Origin: an uncultured Phaeodactylibacter sp.
Lineage (GTDB): Bacteria; Bacteroidota; Bacteroidia; Chitinophagales; Saprospiraceae
Reading direction: 5' to 3'
DNA: 64,000 bases
NCBI GenBank assembly: GCA_913057245.1
Contig: CAJXNH010000019.1
Span: 1-64,000, forward strand
The position numbers and the translations under genes are program-made. Positions 1-8,544 of this stretch are shown here, one piece after another (position 1 is the first letter of the stretch; each line of letters begins with the position of its first letter). Below the pieces are notes generated by a model. That model saw only the letters and a program-made list of their open reading frames with translations, had not been told where the DNA came from and did not search any database.

Positions 1-19
1 TTCGGAGCTCCGCGTATGC

Positions 20-47
20 ACGTGGCGCGCAGCGGGTGCGCGCGCGT
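20..47. repeat. GC-rich imperfect hairpin at left edge
   Basis: The arm at 20-30 pairs with 38-47 (ACG plus GCGCGC against GCGCGC plus CGT) with one bulge and one G-T pair, around a loop at 31-37. The surrounding DNA is AT-rich, so the block stands out by composition. Its role is unknown; it may belong to something cut off by the window edge. Confidence 0.4.
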
Positions 48-469
48 CTAAACTTTTAACTTTACTAAAATCTATTAGCCATAAATTTGTTCTTCCTTTT
101 TATTTTGCCTTAGATTCCTGAAAAGCATATACAATGACTTTGTCACACAGCGAAAAGGGACAATGAATTGAGGACAAACGCTTAAAAAAGAACTTACGCC
201 TGCGCCTTGCTATGGCGAACGGAGAAACTCGCCGTCGGAATCATTCTCCGGATTCCAGTTTAGGGCCCCTTAACCCCAAACTGGAATGGATAAACCGTAG
301 CGGTAGTCTCCAAAGTTATACTTTCGGCCCGGTCCCGCCAAATAGCCGGGATTTCGCAGCATTGATTGCTGTTGCTATGGCGCTCAACATTTCATAACCA
401 AAGGGGTAATAATCAGTAGCTTAAGGAAATGAACGCGACGAACACCATTTTGCTTTTTCGCATGGGCAT
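48..469. other. non-coding stretch with inverted repeats
   Basis: I see no convincing gene here; the 61-codon frame at 212-397 has no family signature. Two inverted repeats are visible. CGGAGAA at 220-226 pairs with TTCTCCG at 244-250. The 14-base arms at 252-265 and 274-287 pair with one mismatch around an 8-base loop. Together they suggest either a structured RNA or the remains of a mobile element. Neither can be shown from sequence alone. Confidence 0.4.
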
Positions 470-772
470 TCAGGGGTGCATATCATTTGGATTCTGACGT
501 GTATCAAAGACATCCGTGATGAAGATAAACGGTGCTGCAACCAAGTAAATCAGCTTATACAGCTTTGTTACAATGATATATCGGTGTCCCTGACCCAACT
601 CTTTTAGGTAATATTCTTCCTGTCCAAGCTCAGGGTTTTGGCTCAACAATTCGGATTTCTTTTTTATGTCTTTCTTTAGCTTTGTAACGTGAGAACGGTT
701 GCCTTTCTTTCTGTAGTAATCGTCGATTTGGCGTAGCCGTCGCTGAGCGGGTTTAGTGATCCTTACTTTCAT
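470..772 (-). CDS. ParE/RelE-type toxin of a type II toxin-antitoxin pair
   Basis: This 100-residue basic protein has the size and pattern of the RelE/ParE fold. It has an N-terminal strand followed by a Lys/Arg-rich helical part (residues 5-45) and then a strand-rich half. That half contains the GxxYRxIVTKLYKLIY-type segment typical of plasmid-stabilisation toxins, and a final VFDTRQNP motif. I chose the ATG at 772; an in-frame TTG two codons upstream is possible. The gene starts 2 bases after the stop of the upstream antitoxin, so the two are co-transcribed and probably translationally coupled. Family members poison gyrase (ParE) or cleave mRNA on the ribosome (RelE). The sequence does not show which applies here. 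Family call good, target unknown. Confidence 0.8.
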   Translation of the reverse strand: MKVRITKPAQRRLRQIDDYYRKKGNRSHVTKLKKDIKKKSELLSQNPELGQEEYYLKELGQGHRYIIVTKLYKLIYLVAAPFIFITDVFDTRQNPNDMHP

Positions 773-774
773 AA

Positions 775-1011
775 TCAACCGCCTAACTCTGCAAGCGCGT
801 CCTCTATATCAATGTGTTCTCCGTTTGCAATAGCCTGATTAGACTCTTCGGCCCGGGCGATTAGTTCTTCTTTGCTCATAGGTTTCAAAGAAGCTTCGTA
901 AGCACTTGCTTCATTGTCCTGTTTTACCTGTAATAAACTCTGCACAACTTCAACGTCTTGTAGCCGTACCAACCATTCTATAAGCTGTAATTTTTCTGCC
1001 TGTAAGTTCAT
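775..1011 (-). CDS. Antitoxin partner of the ParE/RelE-type toxin
   Basis: This 78-residue acidic protein begins MNLQAEKLQLIEWLVRLQD. It has a helical N-terminal half and an acidic tail with two short helices (PMSKEELIARAEESNQAI and the IDIEDALAEL region). This pattern is common in Bacteroidota antitoxins found just upstream of ParE/RelE toxins. A longer frame from 1092 exists, but the ATG at 1011 fits the family length. It also fits a near-consensus -7 box (TATCTTTA, 1032-1039 on this strand), which lies inside the longer reading. The antitoxin is expected to bind and neutralise the toxin and to repress this promoter. ATTAATTAAT, a perfect palindrome at 1048-1057, is a possible operator. Confidence 0.75.
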   Translation of the reverse strand: MNLQAEKLQLIEWLVRLQDVEVVQSLLQVKQDNEASAYEASLKPMSKEELIARAEESNQAIANGEHIDIEDALAELGG

Positions 1012-1031
1012 TCTGAAGTCTTTTAGTAATA

Positions 1032-1057
1032 TAAAGATAACGGTTTTATTAATTAAT
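1032..1057 (-). promoter_or_regulatory. candidate promoter/operator of the toxin-antitoxin pair
   Basis: TATCTTTA on the minus strand (1039 to 1032) matches seven of eight positions of the Bacteroidota -7 box TAnnTTTG and gives a leader of roughly 14 bases before the antitoxin ATG. The palindrome ATTAATTAAT at 1048-1057 lies just upstream, where an autorepressor could act. No convincing -33 TTG is visible. Confidence 0.35.
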
Positions 1058-1198
1058 CGGTTCTCATTGCAGGGAGAAGCGTCCAAGAGCAATGATCGAA
1101 GGACTTGATATCAAGGGGAGCGTGTTCTACGTGGGTATTGCTTACCGGATTTTTTAAGCAGCAGGGCACCATAGAATTATGGCGATAGCCCAAAGACG

Positions 1199-1338
1199 AA
1201 AGGCTGAACAACCCGGAAGTTGCTCAGCCTTTGGCGGATACCGTACATCGCAACATTTGCAGGCGGTGTACCCTTACGGTGGCTCGGGTTGGGCAGTTAA
1301 AACCGTCGTTTCCGTCCACGCGCTGTTGCCGTTTTTTT
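1199..1338 (+). ncRNA. candidate structured RNA
   Basis: A 14-base arm at 1199-1212 pairs with 1219-1232 with one mismatch around the loop CCGGAA. Further on, GCAACA at 1250-1255 can pair with TGTTGC at 1324-1329, enclosing ACGGT (1276-1280) and ACCGT (1302-1306). A run of seven T follows at 1332-1338, as expected of an intrinsic terminator. No promoter box was found upstream and no known RNA family was recognised. The folding is by eye, so confidence is low. Confidence 0.3.
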
Positions 1339-1587
1339 GTTTCATGTTCATGGAATTTTACCTTTAAAAAATTTGTAAAATGGGATTAATACGTACTAAA
1401 GGTAATAATTTCCGGCAACGTTTTATAGTCGATTAACAACCTGCATTCCCTTTATTGCAAAGTTGTCGCTCAAATGGCACTTCTGCCACTACAAAGAAAG
1501 GAAAAATGGTGCCCGCTCCCGGCGCCAATCTAGATTCCGGGCCGCTTTAATTCGTCACAGTACCTCACGTCTTAGGAAGCGGTCAGG

Positions 1588-3933
1588 CTACCAATCGAGT
1601 TGAAAGGTCAGGACAGGCACAATGCTCCCCAGGGTGCCAAATACCCAATCTCCGAGTATGGGGTCAAAGTTGTAATTGAGCACATCCTGGTTTTGACGGG
1701 AGATGAAATTCTGCACGTCAAGGGAAATGTACCAGGCATTCTTTTCATTATCATGGCGGTAGGCAAAGCGCAGGTCCGGGCGGAAGAAGTTGTCTACCCG
1801 TATGCTGTAGGGATTGGCTTCGTCCAGTATCGGATTCAGGGGGTCGTTGGGGTCGCGCACCGGGCTCAGTACCGGTGAAATGCGCTGCCCGCCGTTGTAC
1901 ATCAGCCGCACACTGCCCTGTATGGTGCCCCGCTGACCGGTAGGCCACTCTCTACCGCCCATAAAGCTGGTGGCGAAGGTATTGTCGAAGCGGGTGCTGT
2001 AGGTTTCTCCGTTGAGTGCCTCGTAGGTGGAACTGAAAAGCGAACCCGACAATATATAAAAGGTGCGGTTGCTGAAAAACTGCTCAAAGGTCACATCAAG
2101 CCCGTAGTTGGTACCCGTGCCTTCGCTGACAAGATTGCGGGTGGCGAAACCGTCAATGTGGTTGAGCAGGGAGAAATTGCTGTTGATATCCGCCGCCACC
2201 GGCACATCAAACAGGCGTTGGTAGTAGGCTTCCACCCGCAGCCGCTTGTTGGTCCCGACCAATTGATCGTACCCCAGTACAAAATGGTGGGATTTCACCA
2301 GGCCCAGGTCCAGATTGGGCTGTTCTCCGTTCACTTGCGTAAAGTAGGACGCCATAGGGACAATCCGGCTGTGCAGCCCGTAAGCCAGGCTGAGGGTAGC
2401 GCCCGGCCCGGCCTGATACTGTACCCCTAACCGTGGCTCAGCACTCCAGGTATCGTTCAGGGTGAAAAACATGGCGTGTAGCCCGGCATTCACGGTCCAC
2501 CGGGGATGCAACTGCCAGCGCACATACCCGTAAGGCTGTAGCAGCAGGGTACTGCCTTCCTCGTCTACGTAAGTGGTGAAGGCATCGTCCACCAAATACC
2601 GAAAATCGTAATCGTAGCCCATCCGGGTCGCAATGGCGCCGAGCCGCGTGGTGGCGCTGGAAGACAGCTTCCGGTTGTAATAGGAGGTGAGGGTCAATCG
2701 GTTATTGTAGTACAGTTCGTCATTGATCAGGCTGGGTACCTCATTCTGATCGAGGGTGTCATTCTGATAAAAAATACGCTGCCCCTGCACCGCGAGGCTG
2801 GTCTTCAGATAGGATTTGTCATCAATCAGGTAGCTGTGGGAAAAGCCGACAATCCCCATATCCGTATCAAAGTCGCGGGTGAGGTAGTCGGTGTAAATTT
2901 GCCATTCTTCCGGACCACCATCTGCCGGGTCGCGGCGCTCATCGCTCAGCCCGCCCATGCCCCAGAAGGAATACAGGTGTTTCCCGTTTTTGCTCCGGTG
3001 GTCTGTCTTGAAGGAAAAGTCCTGAAAGGTATTGCTGTCCCGCAGGCTCACCAGCCGGATACCAAGCGCGTTGAGGATGCCAAGCGTGGAGTACCGGTAA
3101 TTGAACAGGTAGGAGCTCCTCCCCTTTTTGATAGGCCCTTCTGTCGAAAATTCCAGCCCCAGCATACCGGCACGGATGGAATATTCCTGCTGCTCCTTGT
3201 TGCCCGATCGGAATTGAATGTCGAACACCCCGGAAAAGGCATTGCCGTACATGGCCGGAAAAGCGCCGGTGGAAAAGTCAGAATTGCTCAGCACGCTTAC
3301 GCTGAAAATCGAAATCCCCCCACCGGAGGCACCGCGCCGCGCGAAGTGGTTCGGGTTGGGTACGTCGATGCCTTCCACCCGCCACAGCAAGCCGAAGCCG
3401 GGATTACCACGGATAATGAGGTCGTTGCGGGCATCGCGGCTGCCCTGCACGCCGGAGAAGCCCAGGGCCATGCGCATGGGGTCGTTGGCACTTGCGGCAT
3501 ACCGCTGCGTCTCTTCCACGGAAAAGGAGCGGGTGCTGACGATGGACAATTCATTGAGGGGTTCGTTACCATGGCTGCGGGCCGTGACAACCACCTCTTC
3601 TGCCATCACTGCCGATTCCGACAGGGCGATTTCCAGTACCAGTTCGCGGGCAGAATTGAGAATCGCATCCTCAACGATATAGGGCTCGTACCCCAGGTAA
3701 GTGGCTTCAATCCGGTGCCGACCGGTGGGTACATTGGCTAATAGAAAGTTACCGTCAATATCTGTGACGGTACCCATGGCAGGCTCAATGTCAGTAACCT
3801 GTATCGCCGCGCCAATCAATGGCTGCCGGGTGTCTTTGTCGACAATTGTCCCGCGGATGGTTTGTGTAGTCGTTTGGGCAGAAAGAGAACCGATTAGCGC
3901 TAGAAAAAACCCAAGGTAAAGGATTCGTTTCAT
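1588..3933 (-). CDS. TonB-dependent outer-membrane receptor
   Basis: This 781-residue protein starts at MKRILYLGFFLALIGSLSA, a clear signal peptide. The frame can be extended 15 codons upstream, but that would bury the signal. After it come a carboxypeptidase-D-regulatory-like domain (about residues 25-105, with the DKDTRQPLIGAAI start typical of Bacteroidota receptors) and a plug region with SIVSTRSFSVEETQRYA and a DLIIRGNPGFG segment. A long C-terminal beta-barrel ends in the aromatic strand VPVLTFQLDW. Such receptors import ligands with TonB-ExbBD energy. The substrate is unknown. There is no SusD-like partner, so it is not a SusCD pair, and no co-directional neighbour suggests an operon. 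Confidence 0.9.
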   Translation of the reverse strand: MKRILYLGFFLALIGSLSAQTTTQTIRGTIVDKDTRQPLIGAAIQVTDIEPAMGTVTDIDGNFLLANVPTGRHRIEATYLGYEPYIVEDAILNSARELVLEIALSESAVMAEEVVVTARSHGNEPLNELSIVSTRSFSVEETQRYAASANDPMRMALGFSGVQGSRDARNDLIIRGNPGFGLLWRVEGIDVPNPNHFARRGASGGGISIFSVSVLSNSDFSTGAFPAMYGNAFSGVFDIQFRSGNKEQQEYSIRAGMLGLEFSTEGPIKKGRSSYLFNYRYSTLGILNALGIRLVSLRDSNTFQDFSFKTDHRSKNGKHLYSFWGMGGLSDERRDPADGGPEEWQIYTDYLTRDFDTDMGIVGFSHSYLIDDKSYLKTSLAVQGQRIFYQNDTLDQNEVPSLINDELYYNNRLTLTSYYNRKLSSSATTRLGAIATRMGYDYDFRYLVDDAFTTYVDEEGSTLLLQPYGYVRWQLHPRWTVNAGLHAMFFTLNDTWSAEPRLGVQYQAGPGATLSLAYGLHSRIVPMASYFTQVNGEQPNLDLGLVKSHHFVLGYDQLVGTNKRLRVEAYYQRLFDVPVAADINSNFSLLNHIDGFATRNLVSEGTGTNYGLDVTFEQFFSNRTFYILSGSLFSSTYEALNGETYSTRFDNTFATSFMGGREWPTGQRGTIQGSVRLMYNGGQRISPVLSPVRDPNDPLNPILDEANPYSIRVDNFFRPDLRFAYRHDNEKNAWYISLDVQNFISRQNQDVLNYNFDPILGDWVFGTLGSIVPVLTFQLDW

Positions 3934-4161
3934 GGTGCTTCGTTTTGATTTATGGGTAAGGTGATAGTGTTTTTTCATTTATTCGATGACAATTCTCAGA
4001 ACTTAGGCAACACGTATAGGACATCATTACCATTGTCTGGGATTTACCTTCACCAAGGTAGCATTAAAAATATTTAGTTTTTGATTTTAAAGTTCAGGAA
4101 AATTCTAGATGAGTAAAAGCTAATTTCAAATAAAACCAAGACATTTCATTTGAACAAAAAC

Positions 4162-4192
4162 TTGTTTTTATCAAAAAGAGGACATAAATTTG
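4162..4192 (+). promoter_or_regulatory. Bacteroidota-type promoter (TTG-N20-TAAATTTG)
   Basis: TTG at 4162-4164 lies 20 bases before TAAATTTG at 4185-4192, a perfect TAnnTTTG box. Transcription would start near 4199, about 17 bases before the ATG at 4216. This excludes the earlier in-frame TTG at 4150 as the start of the downstream gene. Confidence 0.6.
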
Positions 4193-4215
4193 CTTTAGCA
4201 TCAAATGATGGGCAA

Positions 4216-4914
4216 ATGAAGAAGCAATCCACCAACCGTCAGTACAACTTTCCGGATGCAGACCTGTACCTGCAGTGCCTGGAGCGCATCAAATACGCCA
4301 ACCGGGACCGGGAGCAGTTCGAGCAGTACGGCTACACGCTGCAGCGGCTAAAGCAATTCAAAGCCATGTGCGATAAATTCGGGGATTTGCCCGATGATGA
4401 GGAATTACTGGGCGATCAGATGGTCACCACCGAGAAAAAGTACGCTGCTGCGGAAAACCTCAAATCTGCCATTCGCAGCCTGATGACGCGCGTGGCGATC
4501 AAGTACAGCAACCGGAGTGGGCGTTACCGTAAATTTGGTACGGCCAAAATGGGAGACATGACCGATGCACAGCTGATCTTCTGCGGCCGGCGTGTGGTCC
4601 GCGTGGCCCGGCAACAGCTGGACTTCCTGGCAGAAACCGGTGTGAATGAGAACGTCATCCGCCGCGTGGCAGAGGCGACCCGTCAGTTTGAGAAGTCGGT
4701 CAATATTCAGCAGGACAAGGTAGCCGACCGGGATATTTCCGTGGAGCGCCGTGTGGAAAAAGGCAATAAACTGTACGAAGAGCTGATTACCCTTTGCAAC
4801 ATCGGAAAGGACATCTGGGCAGAAAAGGACCCGGTCCGGTACGAGAACTACTGCATTTACGAAAGCAACAACGAGCAGAAAAAAGCCCGTAAGGCGAAGC
4901 AGGAGAATGCTTAA
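4216..4914 (+). CDS. Conserved-looking hypothetical protein
   Basis: A 232-residue, charged, mostly helical soluble protein with no signal peptide or membrane segment. The start is set by the promoter at 4162-4192, which places the first ATG after the transcription start. Visible blocks include a tyrosine-rich N-terminus (RQYNFPDADLYLQCLERIKY), a basic middle (SLMTRVAIKYSNRSGRYRKFGTAKMGDM), and a lysine-rich tail (QKKARKAKQENA). I do not recognise the family. The gene is monocistronic and faces the sulfurtransferase gene. The two stop codons overlap, so the coding regions share 4 bases and there is no room for an intergenic terminator. Confidence 0.75.
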   Translation: MKKQSTNRQYNFPDADLYLQCLERIKYANRDREQFEQYGYTLQRLKQFKAMCDKFGDLPDDEELLGDQMVTTEKKYAAAENLKSAIRSLMTRVAIKYSNRSGRYRKFGTAKMGDMTDAQLIFCGRRVVRVARQQLDFLAETGVNENVIRRVAEATRQFEKSVNIQQDKVADRDISVERRVEKGNKLYEELITLCNIGKDIWAEKDPVRYENYCIYESNNEQKKARKAKQENA

Positions 4915-5759
4915 ACACTCCGCTCAATCGGCCGTTCAGGATCTGTAATCCAGTCGCTCCAGGACCCCGGGTACAGCTTGGCATCTCCGAAGCCTGCATG
5001 ATGGTGGGCCAGCAGGTTGCGGCAGGCCGTTACGCCCGAGCCACAGTAAAACACCATCTCATCAGCCACATCATTGCCTACGAGGGTCTGAAAGCGTTCC
5101 TCCAGTTCATCGGGCGTGAGCCACATCCCCTCTGAATCCACTAAATCCGTATGAGGGAAGTTGGTCGCACCCGGGATGTGCCCGGCCACAGGGTCAATCG
5201 GCTCATCTTCGCCCCGGTACCGCTCGGGCATTCTGGAGTCCACCAGGAGAAAATTCTCAGCGCCCAGTCTCCGCTGCACGTGGTCAGCATCCACCACCCA
5301 GCTCTCTCTCACGCGGGGCTTAAATACCCGCGGGCCAGCACCCACAATAGCCGTTTCTACCGGATAGCCTTCTGCTTCCCATGCCCGCCATCCGCCATCG
5401 AGCACGGCTACGCGGTCGTGCCCGAGGTAACGGAGCATCCACCACAGCCTTGCGGCAATAGCACCGGACCGGTCATCGTACAATACGACCTGAATGCCAT
5501 CACTGATACCCCAGCTGGAAAAGCGCTGCGTCATTTTTACGATTGAAGGCAACGGATGGCGCCCCGTCTTCCCCGGTACAATCTTGCCAGACAAGTCTTT
5601 GTCCAGGTGGGCGTAACTTGCACCGGGAATATGGCTTTTCCTATAAGCTTCCTCCCCGGCATCCGGATGGCCAAGGCTGTAGCGGCAGTCAATGATTACC
5701 CAGGTTTGGCGGCCTAGCTTTTCGTGCAATTCTTGTGGACTAATGATGGTGCGGAACAT
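4911..5759 (-). CDS. sseA: 3-mercaptopyruvate-type sulfurtransferase (two rhodanese domains)
   Basis: This 282-residue protein has two rhodanese domains: an N-terminal structural one (about 1-135, starting ISPQELHEKLGRQTWVIIDCRY) and a C-terminal catalytic one (about 155-282). The active-site loop reads CGSGVTA near residue 239. This matches mercaptopyruvate sulfurtransferases, whereas thiosulfate enzymes usually have CRKGVTA. The signature PGSWSDWITDPERP near the C-terminus is typical. It transfers sulfur from 3-mercaptopyruvate or thiosulfate to an acceptor via a cysteine persulfide and is probably cytosolic, since no signal peptide is seen. It overlaps the convergent hypothetical gene by 4 bases. 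Confidence 0.92.
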   Translation of the reverse strand: MFRTIISPQELHEKLGRQTWVIIDCRYSLGHPDAGEEAYRKSHIPGASYAHLDKDLSGKIVPGKTGRHPLPSIVKMTQRFSSWGISDGIQVVLYDDRSGAIAARLWWMLRYLGHDRVAVLDGGWRAWEAEGYPVETAIVGAGPRVFKPRVRESWVVDADHVQRRLGAENFLLVDSRMPERYRGEDEPIDPVAGHIPGATNFPHTDLVDSEGMWLTPDELEERFQTLVGNDVADEMVFYCGSGVTACRNLLAHHHAGFGDAKLYPGSWSDWITDPERPIERSV

Positions 5760-6108
5760 GCTTTTCAGGTTTTCTGACGGCGAATATAATCCTTAGAACC
5801 CGGTTTGTGAACCCTATTGAATTATTTTAAATTTCTATTGCCCCATGAAGATTTTTTACGCATCGTTATGTTGAATCCCTGAAAAAACAAATTCTGGAAT
5901 ATGCACCATTTTGAAGCACCTGATCTTCATCAACGGCTGAATAGGTAAAAACCGTAGATTTGGACCAACTAACCCCCGGTCCTGTCTGCCAGATGACCAG
6001 CTGAAATTCACTTTTGTTCTTAATTTTTCCGTAATCCACCACCCTTTGCTCAATTTGGTCCTGCCTAAACCGTTACTTTTGCAGATGACCGAAAAAATTG
6101 AAATACCT
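5760..6108. other. intergenic region between divergent genes
   Basis: About 350 bases between the sulfurtransferase start and the next rightward gene. It contains one isolated TAGATTTG box (5955-5962, plus strand) without a partner TTG, and the promoter box at 6074-6081. The minus-strand frame covering most of it has no recognisable family pattern and overlaps the start of the next gene, so I treat it as non-coding. Confidence 0.4.
6074..6081 (+). promoter_or_regulatory. -7 promoter box TACTTTTG
   Basis: A perfect TAnnTTTG match. The nearest upstream TTTG (6054-6057) is 16 bases away, shorter than the usual 19-21. The expected transcription start near 6088 lies after the ATG at 6085 and before the ATG at 6109, which favours the latter as the start codon. 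Confidence 0.5.
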
Positions 6109-6732
6109 ATGCTACGGACTGCGATTCTTTTCAATTTGTGCTGCTTTGTTTTTTCTGCTTCCGCCCAGAAGGGAGAACGATATACGGCTGACTTTATCTT
6201 TGAGCGGGGCATCTACCCTACCCTTGCGGACTGGAAAGCCCAAACCCCGGTAAAACCGGAGGAAATCATCGTGGATATTGATCCGCAAAACCGGAAATTC
6301 TTCCAGTACCTCTTTGCTAAGGATCAGTTCCGCTACCCCCGCAATAATGAAATCATTTACCTGAAGCCGGAGAATATTTTTGGCTACAGCCCCGATGGGC
6401 AATCTATGTACTACAGTACCAATTACCGCTTCGACATCATTGGCTCCATCTGCCTGTTGCAGGAAGTCGATCAGGTGGACCGCTATTCCTCTTTTATCAA
6501 CCCTGGTGATGAGTACAAGGCCGCCCGAAAGGAAGGGACCGGCAAGCTCTATGTGCTGGATTTTGAAAGTGGTGAATTTTTCCGCTGCCGCCCCGGCAAG
6601 GTGGAAAAAATCTTCAAAAGGGACGCAGTTCTTTATCAGAACTACAAATCAGCTAAAGGCAAGCGAAAAGAAAAAATCAAAGCCTTCATCAAAGAGTATA
6701 ACTTCCGCCACCCTATTCACTTTGGGAAGTAA
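6109..6732 (+). CDS. Secreted hypothetical protein
   Basis: A 207-residue protein starting MLRTAILFNLCCFVFSASA, a signal peptide followed by QKGERYTADFIFERGIYPT, so it is probably periplasmic or outer-membrane associated. The mature part is beta-rich and Tyr/Phe-rich: a block on the Asp-Pro-Gln-Asn pattern (VDIDPQNRKFFQYLF) and a later KLYVLDFESGEFFRCRPGKVEKIF segment. The C-terminus is basic. In-frame ATG codons at 6085 and TTG at 6046 exist but lie at or before the promoter box. I do not recognise a named domain. No operon partner is obvious; the next gene is 170 bases on. Confidence 0.7.
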   Translation: MLRTAILFNLCCFVFSASAQKGERYTADFIFERGIYPTLADWKAQTPVKPEEIIVDIDPQNRKFFQYLFAKDQFRYPRNNEIIYLKPENIFGYSPDGQSMYYSTNYRFDIIGSICLLQEVDQVDRYSSFINPGDEYKAARKEGTGKLYVLDFESGEFFRCRPGKVEKIFKRDAVLYQNYKSAKGKRKEKIKAFIKEYNFRHPIHFGK

Positions 6733-6902
6733 AGCTCCAACTCCTGTCCTACTGTGGTCCGCTAATCACAAGTCAGTTTAAGCCGGACGGGGAGCAAACA
6801 TCTGTTATTGGTTTTTCCTTTAACAGGTGAGCCAAACGGGAATGCCTACGGTGTTTTTACCACGATCATTACTCATATGCAACCTTAGGAAAAAAAGAAT
6901 TC

Positions 6903-7157
6903 ATGAATCTCACCAAAGAAGATATCAGGCACCTTGGCATTTCAGCCGCAGCGCTGGCTGCCGGGTTTATTGTCAAGAAAACCATGGAAAAAGGCTATCA
7001 GAAAGTCTATCGTAAAGATCCACCCGATAAAATTGAAGCGGAGGAACCTGCCTGGCCGGAATTGATTTCCTGGACGGTAGTAACCGGTATTGTCACCTCG
7101 GCCGTCAAAAATGCGATACGCAGAAAAGGGGTCAAAACGGAGCAAAATCAGCTGTAA
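6903..7157 (+). CDS. DUF4235-like small membrane protein
   Basis: An 84-residue protein with two hydrophobic segments, one near residues 9-24 (ISAAALAAGFIVKK) and one near residues 52-66 (PELISWTVVTGIVTSAVKN). They are separated by a charged linker containing KDPPDKIEAEEPAW. The pattern of helix, acidic loop, Trp, helix and a basic RRKG tail matches the small DUF4235 proteins. Their function is unknown. It probably sits in the inner membrane with both ends in the cytoplasm. An AGGAAAAAAAG tract upstream could help translation. It stands alone between a secreted protein gene and msrB. Confidence 0.65.
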   Translation: MNLTKEDIRHLGISAAALAAGFIVKKTMEKGYQKVYRKDPPDKIEAEEPAWPELISWTVVTGIVTSAVKNAIRRKGVKTEQNQL

Positions 7158-7330
7158 ACCCTGACAAGAGGTTATGCCTTCCATTTGGGTTGCCGGTCAT
7201 GCTGCCAGCAACCCAAATTTTTTCGGTACTGCCCCAAAACTGCACAAAATATCCTCCCGCCGACATCCCCTTCTCAACACCCGGCCGGATTTTGCGTTTC
7301 CTTTCTACCACAAATAATAACAGGTAAACC

Positions 7331-7888
7331 ATGACACGACTATCCTACTGTACGATACTGGCTGCAATGCTCCTACTCACGGCATGCGGGCAGGCACAAT
7401 CCACAGAAAGCCAGGCCGCTTCCACAACTTCTACCGAAGCAGAAGGCCCGTTTATCGGGTTGAACGGCGACACCCTCGACGCGGTGCAAAAAACCGAATC
7501 AGAGTGGGAGTCCACGCTCAGCAAAGAAGTCTTTCATGTTTTGCGGGAAGAAGGGACAGAGTATGCCTTCACAGGAAAATACTGGGACAATAAGGAAGAT
7601 GGCGTTTACCTCTGTGCCGGTTGCGGGCTTCCTTTGTTTGCTTCCGAAACCAAATTCAAATCCGGGACAGGTTGGCCGAGTTTCTGGAAGCCCATAGCAG
7701 AGTCCAATGTCCACCTTGTGGAAGACCGCAAGCTGGGCATGACCAGAGTTGAAGTGGAATGTGCCCGGTGCGGCGGGCATCAGGGGCACGTATTTGAAGA
7801 TGGCCCCAAACCCACCGGACTACGCTACTGCATCAATTCCGTATCCCTGGAATTTAAGCCGGGCGCCAAATTTAAAGCCAAGCCATAA
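7331..7888 (+). CDS. msrB: Peptide-methionine (R)-S-oxide reductase, lipoprotein form
   Basis: This 185-residue enzyme reduces methionine-R-sulfoxide in oxidised proteins. The N-terminus [19 protein letters not shown] is a lipoprotein signal with the lipobox LTAC, so the enzyme acts outside the cytoplasm. The MsrB domain (about 50-180) has both zinc CxxC pairs (CAGC and CARC), the [10 protein letters not shown] substrate motif, and the catalytic cysteine in [11 protein letters not shown]. The low-complexity Ser/Thr/Ala linker (20-45) is usual for a tether. It faces the next gene with a 3-base gap. It would repair oxidised periplasmic proteins. Confidence 0.95.
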   Translation: MTRLSYCTILAAMLLLTACGQAQSTESQAASTTSTEAEGPFIGLNGDTLDAVQKTESEWESTLSKEVFHVLREEGTEYAFTGKYWDNKEDGVYLCAGCGLPLFASETKFKSGTGWPSFWKPIAESNVHLVEDRKLGMTRVEVECARCGGHQGHVFEDGPKPTGLRYCINSVSLEFKPGAKFKAKP

Positions 7889-7891
7889 AGA

Positions 7892-8392
7892 TTAGCGCTT
7901 CCCGTTGTCTTTGCCCCGCCCCCGTTTCTTCTGATTCCGCCGGATACGGGGGTGGTTCCATTCTTCCTTTTGAGCAAATTCCACAATTTGCCGCATAAAA
8001 GCCATCATACCCAGGAAAACCAGGTAGCCTACCGTAAGCACCAGATAAATCCAGCGGTATGACCCCGCCTCATCTATAGACATGGAGGAAGAGAAGTAGG
8101 CTACCACACCGGAAAGCACCGCCAGCCCCAGGTAGCTGTAAATACTGCGCCCCCAGTATTTGAGCATATTCTCAGAGGCCAGTGAAAACACGCTGTTGCC
8201 CATAGCAAACAATAGCATAAACGAAGCAGCGGTCATCCAGGGGAAACGCTGCGGAATATCCATCAGCCCTGTTAAATTGATTAACTTTGCAGACAATACA
8301 AAAAGTATGACTGCCCCAAAGGTTATAGCGGCTTGAATTACAGGGTCATAGGCCCGGTCAAATACGGAAGTTTTCTGGTCGGTGGTGTTCAT
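7892..8392 (-). CDS. Four-helix integral membrane protein
   Basis: A 166-residue protein with four hydrophobic segments (about residues 19-40, 52-75, 84-102 and 112-135). It ends in a strongly basic cytoplasmic tail (IRRNQKKRGRGKDNGKR). I chose the ATG at 8392; a TTG one codon earlier also fits. No catalytic motif is visible and I do not recognise a named family, although small tetra-spanning proteins of this type are common in Bacteroidota. The gene ends 3 bases from the stop of msrB in tail-to-tail orientation and has no same-strand neighbour. Confidence 0.7.
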   Translation of the reverse strand: MNTTDQKTSVFDRAYDPVIQAAITFGAVILFVLSAKLINLTGLMDIPQRFPWMTAASFMLLFAMGNSVFSLASENMLKYWGRSIYSYLGLAVLSGVVAYFSSSMSIDEAGSYRWIYLVLTVGYLVFLGMMAFMRQIVEFAQKEEWNHPRIRRNQKKRGRGKDNGKR

Positions 8393-8544
8393 CAAAAGTC
8401 ACTTGGAGGTCCAGGTACAGTGGCTGACCAATACCTTTGACAGGTGGGGTCGGACAGAAACCGGAGAACGCCTTGAAAGAGGAAAACCGGCTTGCCTGTG
8501 CCTTGCTGCACAACATAAAAATGTTAAAACAAAGCTAATTCTAA

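Larger units (their letters stand above)
1012..1587. other. long gap with structured non-coding DNA
   Basis: About 575 bases without a supportable gene. The part from about 1190 to 1340 is rich in complementary segments and ends in a run of seven T (see the ncRNA candidate). The remainder, 1340-1587, is AT-rich and shows nothing I can name. The frame at 1179-1367 has no recognisable protein pattern. Confidence 0.4.

Noticed and set aside
212-397. 61-codon ORF
   Set aside because: No family pattern and it overlaps two inverted repeats, so it is more likely non-coding.
1-1340. Integron cassette array with attC sites
   Set aside because: Hairpins and a toxin-antitoxin pair are suggestive, but no proper RYYYAAC/GTTRRRY core pairs could be identified.
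5856-6212. 118-residue minus-strand ORF
   Set aside because: It runs over the promoter and start of the signal-peptide gene at 6109 and shows no recognisable pattern.
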